Assembly (NCBI GenBank): GCA_914767715.1
Contig: OU612071.1
Span: 22,503,681 to 22,567,680, forward strand
Source of the DNA: Membranipora membranacea
Taxonomy: Eukaryota > Bryozoa > Gymnolaemata > Cheilostomatida > Membraniporidae
DNA length: 64,000 bases
Direction of reading: 5' to 3'
Below, piece after piece: positions 47,500 through 58,924 of the stretch (its first letter is position 1; each line of letters starts with the position of its first letter). A model generated the notes under the pieces. It saw nothing but the letters and a program-made list of their open reading frames with translations, was not told the origin of the DNA and did not search any database. The translations under genes and the position numbers were made by a program.

Positions 47500-48200
47500 G
47501 CCATGTCTATGTATAATAAGCAGGGGCTGCGGCATCAATCTTCCTATGCCAGTAGAAATTACTATCAGCGCCAGGCAGCTAGGCAGATTTTCTTTCCTGA
47601 CCCTACCAATGTTGGCAATGGAGATGATTATGTCAATCCACTGCCATATCAAGACCCTCGCCCACTATCTCCTCAATCTGTTAACTTTGACGACCTTGTG
47701 TTCCTTTACAAAATGCTGCTCACGATGATGATGGATGAAGACATGATATGACATTGAACAATACTGACCCTGACCCTCAGTTTCTCCAACTTCGGCAAAA
47801 GTTCTCTCACAAATTCAATGATATCAGTCAACTTGTTCGCCAATATTGTAGCAAAGGATCTCTTCTGAAAACTGTGCAAGAGGGATAACTTTTCTGACCA
47901 AAACAAACATTTGACCAGGCCCCTACTGTCCCTGAGCTTTATGGACTTACACAATCTGAACAGATGCCTGGTCAATCCAAACATGTCACTATTGCGTCTG
48001 TCTCGTGGCGGTCGATTCGTTCTGTGGCCATGTTCTCAATGATCCACAAGACATTAATACATTCATTACCAATCTGCCCAGAAGAGTTGACCAAATTATA
48101 ATCCAGACTTGTCCCCTGCATATTTTACTGTAAATAGACACTGTGTATTATCACGATATCATAATCTTTGCGCCCTGCCCTGATCACAATATTAGTCAGT
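47500..48200 (+). pseudogene. decayed coding region, unrecognised
   Basis: One frame gives a Tyr/Gln/Asn/Pro-rich stretch, YNKQGLRHQSSYASRNYYQR then NPLPYQDPRPLSPQSVNFDD (47503-47751). After a frame change DPQFLQLRQKFSHKFNDISQ and LVRQYCSKGSLLKTVQEG follow to a stop. The composition is protein-like, but I recognise no family. A gag-like or other mobile-element protein is possible. Confidence 0.3.
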
Positions 48201-49739
48201 GAAGTGGTCATCCACTTTTCGAACAGCATTCCTGATCTCGTCGAATCGTCTATTATAATCGGTGGATGATTTTCTCTTTCCCAGTGCACTGAATCGGTTT
48301 GTCAGAAGTTCTGTTCGTTTTGTCACAAAGTTTTAGACATTTTGGGCATATAGAGTGAAGATAATATATCCTTACCCATTTCATAATTTCTCTAAGCAGA
48401 GAAGATATCACTTGGGATTTGGTCATTGCATAGGCTTCCAGGCAATGAGGATAATGGTGATGGTGTACCTGAAAATGAGTCTGAACATCTGGCATATTGT
48501 TGAGTGTGGTTTGTGCTGTTTGGTGGTACTGCTAGCTTAGGAACAATGTTGTTTACTATGGTGTTCTCGATGAGGTTTCCTATGGATGAAGCTTTGGCAT
48601 CCTGAATATGGATTGTCCCAGATTTTAATATAGTGATATGCACATCAAGGTTTATTGATGTCATCATGTGCCCATTATTGTAATTTACTGGGCGTTGTTT
48701 GCCGTTGGACAAGAATGCCAGTTTTTCTATTTCCCATGAAAAAAATCTCGCTATAGTCTATATTGTACACACAGAAACTGCCAGTATGCTCTACACAGTA
48801 TCTTTAGAGGTGTAGCTGATTAAGATATTCATCAGGAGCGTACAGTTTGAGTCGGTTTTAGTTGTTGGATTTCAAGAGCATTCATGCTTTTTTGCTGGAA
48901 CAAAAGACGTTCGTTCTTGATCGATACCTGCACTAACAGCTTGCGTACATCTGCACAAAATCATCATCTGATATGAGATCAGTCATGGCTGACCCAGAAA
49001 AGGAAAAACCACTAGGGAAGCCCAAATAAAACGAAGATAACTTTGGGGCAGCTGGATATTAACAGCACAGACTCGCCAGTCCAAGACTGATGTAAAATTT
49101 TGTCAAAGATATGATTATTATATATAATTATTATTAGGTTTATTGGTGATGTTTGAGGATATTTATTGGGAGCAATAAAAGAGGCATCTCGCATGTAGCG
49201 CGGTTGACATAAAAAGGAAATAGCCACTGCATTGTGGTAATCATAATAGACAATAGAATACGACATCACATCCTGTCCTGCTGGTTAACTTCATTCCTAT
49301 GCTATGATATGTGGATTGGCGATTTGAAAAAAGACCAAAACCTGTTTGGGAAGAGACATACAGCAAACCTTACATGAAGAACGTAGTGCTCTCCAAAACA
49401 AGATTCACAGGTTTTGTGCTCATATTCTCCTCAATATTTTGTTCGCTTTTTTCTTCACATTTTCATTTTTTCACTTTTACAGTAGCAGACCACCATAGAT
49501 TTATTGGTGTTGAGGCCCATTCATGAAGCAATCGCGCAGTCACAATTGACTGTTGATTCATAATACCCTTACCCTTACCCCATATCTTAAGTTTGGTCGG
49601 CAAAATTGGGGAAGTCATGGATTCACTTATTGCCGCAGAGCATGAAATAACACAATAGTTGGAATCCTGCCATGCAACCTGATAATTACCCTGTGCATTA
49701 TTGCATACCTGATTTAGACCATGAAGATTTGGTCAATAT

Positions 49740-50422
49740 CTACCAAAAACACAAGCTGTAAAGGTTAAACATGATGGCCAGCAGAAGCGCAGGTTTTTTT
49801 TTCAATTTACCACTGGAGTATTCACAATGATGCCCAAGCCTTCTGGGAAAATTCAGCAGTCACTGTCTGTCATGTTGGCGTTGCAACCCTGAATTCCAGA
49901 CAACAAAGGTTGGCATGTTTATTACCATTACATGCTGCTAGACATGACCATTCCTCTTTCCTCCCAGTCTTCAGACATTATCTTTCAGATGCAGAGGTCA
50001 AATACTGGTTTAGGCCAACGGAGAGGAGATAAAGCGATCCTCCAGATCCATCCTCGCTATCCCTATGACCCTAATGATCCATCACTGGCATTGCTGCATG
50101 TAATTCCTCATTCTTCACATACCTTTTCGACCATGGGCACATGTCACTGTTGGCTTTGGCAAGAGGAAGAGATGCCAAATGAAAATCAGGTTTACCGACC
50201 CATGAGCCTTATAGTAGCCAGATGACCAACTCATCAATTCAGTACATGCAGATTTTTATGGCTTGCTCATACCCAACCAAATCAGCATCTCATTCAACCA
50301 TCCTGCTCACGCCTCACACAATCAAAAATGCAAATCCTCCCAACCCGCCTGTTGTTTTGCTTGGCACAGACTATGACCCTCAGAAGCTGAGCGCCGAGAA
50401 GAGGAGGTGCTTTTATTTTCAG
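49740..50422 (+). pseudogene. decayed coding region before tandem-locus copy C, unrecognised
   Basis: Frames with protein-like composition: DIIFQMQRSNTGLGQRR and HPRYPYDPNDPSLALLHVIP (49932-50225), then PPVVLLGTDYDPQKLSAEKR (50222-50446). The latter runs into the copy C block at 50423. No recognised domain. Confidence 0.25.
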
Positions 50423-51738
50423 ATCAGCTCAAAAACTGCCTTTTAAAGCCAGTGAACATCTGCTCTCCTGCGCAACGACTGCGACAGTAATAGCATGATA
50501 TCAGTGACGCATAAAGAACCGCAACAAACCATAGAAAAAGTGAGTAGGCAGTCTAATTATGGAGAAAATCGAGTATCAAACACAATATTGACTACTCATT
50601 TTCTTAGGCCACAAAAACTCAGTGAGTCGCATCTCCTTCCAAAGAACTTAGTGATTTGTGACAGAAAATTTTCTTGCCAAATTTATCATACCCTGTCACT
50701 TTTTTTTGAATAATGCTGTTTGAAAATCTGCAAAAAACCATGAAGCATATAAATCATCCACTTGTTTTTATATTGTGACTGGAGATATAGGGTCTGAAGG
50801 GTGGTTCAAGTACCCTGCTATATCGCGATTGTCATTTTCATCCTTTGCTATGTTTTAGGTTGATCCATTCAATAACAACGGATATGAAGCTGTGGTCAGC
50901 TCTGTACCAACAAGGCTGTCAAGCTGGAAATAGGTAAATGTAGCTTGAACAAGATGACTGCAGACAACACATCTGATTAAAGACGTGTCGCTGCAAATGT
51001 AAGTAACTATCATAATCATTGACCTGATGTCTCATGATAGTGTACCCACCAACTATGTCTTTATAAAAGTACTTTAATTTTTTTAATTAACTTAGGTTAA
51101 CTAGAGATTCGAATCAATGGTTAATCATTTGGTGTCATGATCCACAAGCCCGGCACATCCTAAGCACTCACAGAAATCCGGAGCAGTGTAAGTTCTGGAA
51201 AAAGTAAATAAAATTCAGCATGCATGCAAGCATTTTCCCTGTATAAATTGTAATGGTAAATCAAATATCTGATTTGTCCGTGAAAGTCAATGTGTTTATA
51301 AGTTTTGAGACTGACTGCATACTTACAGATTAAAGTTGGCGCATCATGCTGAAAGCCGTTGGATAATTGGCACTGGTATCGGCCTCCTGGCATTAATCCA
51401 TCATGAGACATAATAGATAGCGGAAGCAGGTGAAGAGTGAGAAGGTAGGATACTTTTTACAGGATTTGAGATAAGTTTGACAATAAAGAGTGGTCTAGAC
51501 CAACATGTTAGCACAATCGATACTTATTTATGTAAAACTACACTGCTTTTATTGTCGAGGTATAACCAGGTACCCGTTTCACATTTAATTATTATTTTTT
51601 ATCCACTGACACCTGTATCATGAATGATATGCCACATACATATTGCAGCCAGATGCAGAAGCATCTGTGATAGTCGAGTCCATTGTGAAGAAGGTTATGG
51701 GAACCGGCAGCTCATACGTGTATATGACAGAAGTGTAA
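50423..51738 (+). pseudogene. tandem locus copy C, rearranged
   Basis: The block homologous to the last exon-like block of copies A and B starts after TTTTATTTTCAG at 50423 and reads, in one frame, LRNDCDSNSMISVTHKEPQQ. The block homologous to the third lies downstream at 51649-51738: PDAEASVIVESIVKKVMGTG, SSYVYMTEV, TAA. The block order is thus reversed relative to A and B, either by rearrangement or because this holds parts of two further copies. Confidence 0.4.
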
Positions 51739-51739
51739 C

Positions 51740-53480
51740 ATCATTATGACTAAAACAAAGCAACTTAAGCATTGTCCACTCAGAAATTCTACAGAGAAAG
51801 TTATGGTAAGATAACATCATAGCTAACTTGGTCAAGGATGATTCAAGCTTCAAGCCCCAAACTCCAACCTCATAAGATAGAATATCAATATCATTGCCGC
51901 TTTAAATTGCCTAAATAATATAATAATATTGCCACAATGAGATCTGATGCATTTTAAGTTTAACTTACTTGGTTCCTGTCACTCACTATGCCTTTTTGTT
52001 TGTTTTTATAATCGCATCCCTCAAATTTCTAGGGGTTCAAGAAGAGTGATTGGTTCCTCGATCTGCTCGATCGCTCTGCTGCCCTTGCAATCTTCAAAGG
52101 TCAATGGTGCTTTAACACATTGAACTGTTAAGCCTGAGCTGAAATATATATTATGTATATATATAAATATATAAATAGATATGCCATGTAAATGATGAGG
52201 TAGTTCTTGACTTATTCCAGTCCAACTAGAATAGATAATACCTGGTCTTCATGTTTACATACTATTAAAATTAATAATTTGGTTGAATTTGGTTGAACAA
52301 AACCTGCAAAAACAATTAATTTACAGAATTCTATGTCAACTTTGCACTGATCAAAAAGATACAAAGTAATTTTGATGCGTTTATATTACTAATGGCTTTA
52401 TGCTGTCAAAAAAGCATTGCTTGTTATTCCTGCACAAACTGACTGTCAACTATCCACTGACCACATTTACAGGTATAATAGGACTGTTAGGAATAACATG
52501 ATACACTGAGTGATAGTCAAACTTTACTTAATGTGTTATGATACCTATTGGAAGTTAGGATGACTGCCTGTTATTGTAGGCTGAGTAAATGTGCTCACCA
52601 CAGTGTGTTATTACTGTAGGTGAAATGCTGCGTGTAACTTGTACATTGTGGGCAATGAGATGTTCAGTCCTAGTATATATACGGCGATCTCTGTAACTGT
52701 TTCAAAGTAAGTACATATTATAATATGCATGACACATAAATTAAAGTGACACATGAATTTCATATCACAACTTGTGAATGACCGATTGGAGTACATTCAG
52801 GTGTCAAATCTAGATGGGGATTTCAGCGCCCATTTCCACCATAGGCAATAGAGCAAAGATATTCTAGCAAACAATTTAAATCTCCTCCATTTGTAATTTG
52901 TAGCATTGTGTGCCCTACAACCTAAAAATATGCATCCGAATGTATTGGAGTGAACTAGAAACCAACACCAAATAACTTGGTCAACAGCTCCAGGTAGATT
53001 CATTCTTTCATCAATAATAGAATGCTCAGATTAGATCATGAATAAATCATATTAATATCAATACAGTTTAGATTGACTCATAAAGAGGCAATAACAGTTT
53101 ATTTCAAGTATCCATGAGCAAGGCAGCTTGGCAATATTCTTCAAGATATTGTATTTCTTTTATTGTATGTTGAATAAACGAGGCCATAAGTGGCACCTTG
53201 ATCATACTTGTTTGTGCATAATTATTCGGTTTTGCAAGGCTTATTATTTTGGGTCTGTGTGTACAGTCTGTGGCATTATTGTGCAAAAACTGCATTGCAT
53301 TATACAATAAATATTCATCACAAAAGAAGTTTAAAGATAGTGCAAAGAATTGGAACAATGTTGCTCAGATGAGACTTCAACCTAAACTGGAACAAATCCA
53401 AAACCAGCAATCAATCATCATTTTGGTACCAACACATTCTTTAAATAATATCCTGACATTCTTTCTTCCCTTGTCAACAC
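51740..53480. other. AT-rich DNA, no supported gene
   Basis: Short open frames only. A TATATATAAATATATAAATA stretch lies at about 52154. Nothing else supported. Confidence 0.4.
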
Positions 53481-55870
53481 TTGTCAACACTCCGCTTGCC
53501 TACACTTACTACACTTGCTTCCACTGACCTACATTCACTTTCCCATGCCTACAACTGTCTTCAAGTAAAGCCAATTGCCTGCACTGGCCTCCACTCACCA
53601 TCCATTTACTTCTACTTGCATCCACTTGCTTTCACTTAATTCCACTTGCGCCATCGCTTACGTCCACCAACTCGAACTTGCCTTTACTTTCATCCACTTA
53701 CATCCAACTTGCTTCCACTTGCGTGTGCTTACTACACTTGCCTACACTAACTTCCGCTTGCCTACACTAACTTCCGTTTGCATACACTGACTTCCTCTTG
53801 CATACACATGCTTTTGCTTGCCTAAACTGCCATTACCTTGCCCACACATATTTCTGCTTGATTACACTGAATTCCACTTGCCTACACTTCTGCTTACACT
53901 ACACTAACTCGCCGCTTGCATCCACTTGCCTACACTTACTTCCTCTTGCCTTCACCTATTCCCACTTGCTTCCACTTGCATACACGCCTTTCACTTCTTA
54001 CCGCTTACGCGTACACTCCGTTCAACTTGCATACACTCCCTTCAACTTGCCTACACTTCCTTTCTCTTGCCGGCTTGTATACGCATATTTCCGCTTGCCC
54101 ACACTTACATTCACTCGCATCCATTTGCAACCACTTGCCTTACTTACTCTCGCTTGCCTTCACTTACTCTCGCTTGCCCTCACTTACTCCCGCTTGCGTT
54201 TACTTAGTCTCACTTGCCTTTACTTAGTCTCGCTTGCCTTTACTTATTCTCGCTTGCATTCAATTAGTATTGCTTGCCTTCAATTACTCTCACTTACTCT
54301 CACCTGCCTTTGCTTACTCTCACTTGCTTCCACTTACTTACACTTGCCTTCGCTTACTCTTACTGCTTCCAGTTATTTCCACTTGCTTCCATTTGCCTTT
54401 ACTTATTCTCACTTGCCTTTACTTATTCTCACTTGCCTTCACTTATTTGCACTTGCATACATATATTCTCATGTGCCTTCACTTATTCTCACTTTTCTTT
54501 ACTTACTCTCACTTGCCTTGACTTACTTGCGCTTACTCTCACTTGCCTTCACTTACTTGCACTTAATCTCGTTTGCCTTCGCTTACTCTCATTTACTCTC
54601 ACTTGCCTTCACTTGCACTCAGTTGCCTTCACTTGCTCTCACTTGCCTTCACTTGCTCTCACTTGCCTTCACTTGCTCTCACTTGCCTTCACTTATTCTC
54701 AATTGCCATCACTTGCCTTCACTTGCCTTCACTTGCTCTCACTTGCCTTCACTTGCTCTCACTTGCCTTCACTTATTCTCAATTGCCATCACTTGCCTTC
54801 ACTTGCCTTCACTTGCCTTCACTTACTCTCACTTGGCTTCACTTACTCTCACTTGCCTTCACTTGCTCTCAGTTGCCTTCACTTGCTCTCACGTGCCTTC
54901 ACTTGCCTTCACTTGCCTTCACTTGCCTTCACTTGCCTTCACTTGCCCTCACTTGCCCTCACTTGCCCTCACTTGCCCTCACTTGCTCTCACTTGCTCTC
55001 ACTTGCTCTCACTTGCTCTCACTTGCTCTCACTTGCTCTCACTTGCTCTCACTTGCTCTCACTTGCTCTCACTTGCTCTCACTTGCTCTCACTTGCTCTC
55101 ACTTGCTCTCACTTGCTCTCACTTGCCTTCACTTGCCTTCACTTGCCTTCACTTGCCCTCACTTGCTCTCACTTGCTCTCACTTGCTCTCACTTGCTCTC
55201 ACTTGCTCTCACTTGCTCTCACTTGCTCTCACTTGCTCTCACTTGCTCTCACTTGCCTTCACCAGCTCTCGCTCATCTTCGCTTGCTCTCGGTTACTCTC
55301 ACTTACCGTCGCTTGCCTTCACTTACTTGCACTTACTCTCACTTGCCTTCGCTTGCCTTCGCTTACTCTTGCTTGCCTTCATTTACTCTTGCTAGCCTTC
55401 ACTTACTCTTGTTTGCCTTCACTCACTCTCATCTGCTTCTGCTTGATTCCACTTGCATCTACTTACTTCTACTTACAAACACTTACTGCCGCTTGCTTCC
55501 ACGTACTTCCGCTTATTTCTGCTTGCTTCCACTTGCTTCAACTTACTTCCGCTTACTTCGACTTATTTCCATTTGCCTACACTTACCTCCACTTGCCTAC
55601 ACTTACTTCCCTTGCTTTGACTTACATCCGCTTGCATCCACTTGCTTCCGCTTGCATCCACTTACTTCCGCTTGCTTTCACTTACAACCACTTGATTCCA
55701 CTTACTTCCGCTTCCTCCCACCTACTTCCATTTACTTCCACTAGCATCTACTTCCTTCCACTTGCCTACAGTTATCCCCACTCACCAATACTTACCTTAA
55801 CATGCTTCCACATGCTTAAACTGGCTCCAACACGCTCCTGCTTGCCTCCACTTACTCCCACTTGCTCCCG
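53480..55870. repeat. long (ACTTGCYYTC)n minisatellite with homogenised core
   Basis: About 2.4 kb of pyrimidine-rich ACTTGC / ACTTACT / CTTCC words. The edges are degenerate with units of mixed length (about 10-18 bp); from 54600 the unit is a regular 10-mer, and 54980-55120 and 55160-55250 are perfect ACTTGCTCTC copies. Older degenerate flanks around a homogenised core are typical of unequal exchange. Open frames of up to 648 codons run through it (HLLSLALTC repeats) because the unit lacks stops; I do not accept them as genes. Confidence 0.95.
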
Positions 55871-56090
55871 AGGGCAAGTGGGGGCAAGCGGGGGCAAGCG
55901 GGGGCAAGCGGGGGCAAGCGGGGGCAAGCGGGGGCAAGCGGGGGCAAGCGGGGGCAAGCGGGGGCAAGCGGGGGCAAGCGGGGGCAAGCGGGGGCAAGCG
56001 GGGGCAAGCGGGGGCAAGCGGGGGCAAGCGGGGGCAAGCGGGGGCAAGCGGGGGCAAGCGGGGGCAAGCGGGGGCAAGCGGGGGCAAGCG
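55871..56090. repeat. 10-bp array (GGGGCAAGCG)21
   Basis: One variant unit at 55871-55880, then 21 perfect units at 55881-56090. The strand polarity flips relative to the left array: CTTGCTCCCG is followed by GGGCAAG, making an inverted junction at about 55861-55880. Read on the other strand the unit is CGCTTGCCCC, still a relative of ACTTGCCCTC. Confidence 0.97.
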
Positions 56091-56636
56091 GGGGCAAGTT
56101 CTTCCCCCGCATCGAATATGGGCATTTAAAAGGGGGCAAGTTCTTCCCCCGCATCGAATATGGGCATTTAAAAGGGGGCAAGTTCTTCCCCCGCATCGAA
56201 TATGGGCATTTAAAAGGGGGCAAGTTCTTCCCCCGCATCGAATATGGGCATTTAAAAGGGGGCAAGTTCTTCCCCCGCATCGAATATGGGCATTTAAAAG
56301 GGGGCAAGTTCTTCCCCCGCATCGAATATGGGCATTTAAAAGGGGGCAAGTTCTTCCCCCGCATCGAATATGGGCATTTAAAAGGGGGCAAGTTCTTCCC
56401 CCGCATCGAATATGGGCATTTAAAAGGGGGCAAGTTCTTCCCCCGCATCGAATATGGGCATTTAAAAGGGGGCAAGTTCTTCCCCCGCATCGAATATGGG
56501 CATTTAAAAGGGGGCAAGTTCTTCCCCCGCATCGAATATGGGCATTTAAAAGGGGGCAAGTTCTTCCCCCGCATCGAATATGGGCATTTAAAAGGGGGCA
56601 AGTTCTTCCCCCGCATCGAATATGGGCATTTAAAAG
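56091..56636. repeat. 42-bp array, 13 identical units
   Basis: The unit starts GGGGCAAGTTCTTCCCCCGC, then ATCGAATATGGGCATTTAAA and AG. Thirteen units fit 546 bp exactly and appear identical. The first 8 bases are the preceding 10-mer; bases 11-33 are the start of the following 61-mer. Being a multiple of 3, every frame repeats a 14-residue peptide on both strands. Confidence 0.97.
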
Positions 56637-56646
56637 GGGGCAAGTT

Positions 56647-57439
56647 CTTCCCCCGCATCGAATATGGGCCGCGCTGCGAAGGGCTGGGGCCCCCCTTGCG
56701 CGTCCAGCTTCCCCCGCATCGAATATGGGCCGCGCTGCGAAGGGCTGGGGCCCCCCTTGCGCGTCCAGCTTCCCCCGCATCGAATATGGGCCGCGCTGCG
56801 AAGGGCTGGGGCCCCCCTTGCGCGTCCAGCTTCCCCCGCATCGAATATGGGCCGCGCTGCGAAGGGCTGGGGCCCCCCTTGCGCGTCCAGCTTCCCCCGC
56901 ATCGAATATGGGCCGCGCTGCGAAGGGCTGGGGCCCCCCTTGCGCGTCCAGCTTCCCCCGCATCGAATATGGGCCGCGCTGCGAAGGGCTGGGGCCCCCC
57001 TTGCGCGTCCAGCTTCCCCCGCATCGAATATGGGCCGCGCTGCGAAGGGCTGGGGCCCCCCTTGCGCGTCCAGCTTCCCCCGCATCGAATATGGGCCGCG
57101 CTGCGAAGGGCTGGGGCCCCCCTTGCGCGTCCAGCTTCCCCCGCATCTAATCTGGGCCGAGCTGCGAAGGGCTGGGGCCCCCCTTGCGCGTCCAGCTTCC
57201 ACCGCATCTAATCTGGGCCGCGCTGCGAAGGGCTGGGGCCCCCCTTGCGCGTCCAGCTTCCCCCGCATCTAATCTGGGCCGAGCTGCGAAGGGCTGGGGC
57301 CCTCCTTGCGCGTCCAGCTTCCCCCGCATCTAATCTGGGCCGAGCTGCGAAGGGCTGGGGCCCTCCTTGCGCGTCCAGCTTCCCCCGCATCTAATCTGGG
57401 CCGAGCTGCGAAGGGCTGGGGCCCTCCTTGCGCGTCCAG
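56647..57439. repeat. 61-bp GC-rich array, 13 units
   Basis: The unit starts CTTCCCCCGCATCGAATATG, then GGCCGCGCTGCGAAGGGCTG, then GGGCCCCCCTTGCGCGTCCA and G. Thirteen units fit 793 bp. The first eight look identical; the last five carry ATCTAATCTGGGCC and CTCCTTG variants, so divergence increases towards the integrase side. A partial unit continues to about 57456. Confidence 0.97.
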
Positions 57440-57455
57440 CTTCCCCCGCATCGAA

Positions 57456-58070
57456 TCACCGCATTTTCGAAACATTCTCTTGACAACACCTACAGATCTT
57501 TCAGCCAAACCGTTATATTGTTGGTAACGAGTGCTACTCGTTGCATGACTGAAGCCATAGTCACTCCAAAACTGTCGGAATTCAGCACTTTTATACCCCG
57601 GACCATTGTCACCTCGTAGGTTTCTAGGGACTGCAAGATTACAAAATACTTTCTTTAAGGCACCTATAATCCTTAGACTCGTCTGCTCTGATATAGGCAC
57701 AGCCTCAATCCACTTACTATGAATGTCTACAAGAATGCAGTAAAATTTATTTTCGAACACCATAACGTCAGATGCGATCTCAATCCAAGGCCCCATTGGC
57801 AGTGAAGTTTCATGACAAGGCTCATGTTTAACTCCCATGTCTTTGATACAAACATCATATTGAGCCACCAGACCACCTGTTGAGTGAGTGCATGTGCTCT
57901 ATCAATATAGGCACTACGCAAACTAGCAGGTACGTAAAGTCTGTCAGCAAACATAAGACAACCTTTGTGCACAGACAACTTATGACGACAAGTATATAAA
58001 CACCTCAATTCACCTCTTAACTACTTGTATCTTGGCCAACCATCGACCAGATATTCTTTGCATTTAAATG
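57456..58070 (-). pseudogene. truncated Ty3/gypsy-type integrase
   Basis: Minus strand. One frame (58008-57860) gives the N-terminal zinc-region start, RLYVPASLRSAYIDRAHAL. The next (57868-57456) gives CIKDMGVKHEPCHETSLPMG, then IEIASDVMVFENKFYCILVD, NLRGDNGPGYKSAEFRQFW and NGLAERSVGVVKRMFRKC. The catalytic triad positions are Asp in ASDVM, Asp in RGDNG and Glu in LAERS. About 25 residues between the His and Cys pairs of the zinc region are missing with a frame change, and the protein is cut off where the 61-bp array begins. No RT, LTR or gag was found nearby. Confidence 0.85.
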
Positions 58071-58539
58071 CGAATTCATCAGTCACATTGGCTTCAAACA
58101 ACTCTACTTCATGTATATCAGGGACAACGTCCTCAAACATACTATCAATATAATACTCAACAGCTGCACTGTTTTTTTATAATGGAAAAAATCATTTTTT
58201 CAGACTCATCGTCATCTATTGATATTCGAGATTCAAAAAACATAAATTTTCAGAGAGTATGCTCTTTTGACTACAGTGATAGTCTGTTTTAATACAGATA
58301 ACAATAATCTATGACACCCCTTTCTTGATATGTCTGCTTGCCTAAAAATTGTTGTGCTGTATGTTGTGCACTTTGGATTGTATATCACTAGAGTTAAAAC
58401 CAAGGAGTGATAAGTAATCAGCTGTTATAATCCTTGTCAAAACTGACACCAGCTGTTGTCTTACTATAGCACTGATTAAGTCCATTGTATGTGTAACACG
58501 ATTATTTGGACCCAACAGAACCCATGACACCGTCAAACA

Positions 58540-58924
58540 TTAAAGGGCAACCAAGGTTTCGCAGCGATGCATTAATGGGTAGTAAACTATGTGCTAGGCA
58601 GCATCAGCTTTGTGAATTACGCGACGCAAAACTCAAAGTAGTTGCTGACTCTTAGCTGGGTAACACTTCAATTTAGGGGAGGTTCCAAGACATTGCTGAA
58701 ATGATGATAGAATACAGGCTAAATAATAACAGGAACAGGAAACTGCTCTGTGGTATTCTATTTTAGCTGAGTTTGAGTACCTGATGGATGAAATGTTTCC
58801 CAATAACTCTGGCTGAATAATCATCCGAATTAGATTTGGTCTTTTTCCCTATTTCCCTATATGGAGAAGGTGCAATCTGCTATCAATCAATGAGAACATG
58901 TTTGAAACCTTGGTTGCCCTTTAA
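58540..58924. mobile_element. 385-bp MITE with TTAA ends, copy 2
   Basis: Same orientation and length as 24785-25169: TTAA-AGGGCAACCAAGGTTT at 58540 and AAACCTTGGTTGCCCT-TTAA ending at 58924. The copies differ by scattered substitutions and small compensating gaps (for example in the TTTCCCTATTTCCCTA stretch). Confidence 0.92.

Noticed and set aside
53798-56129. Very long open frames (up to 648 codons) rich in HLLSLALTC / HLPSLAFTC
   Set aside because: They are translations of a stop-free 10-bp minisatellite, open in all three frames, with no start context, splice signals or non-repeat domain.
55797-57272. Overlapping 449-451-codon frames on both strands through the 10-, 42- and 61-bp arrays
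   Set aside because: The units contain no stop in several frames; simultaneous open frames on both strands show a composition artefact.
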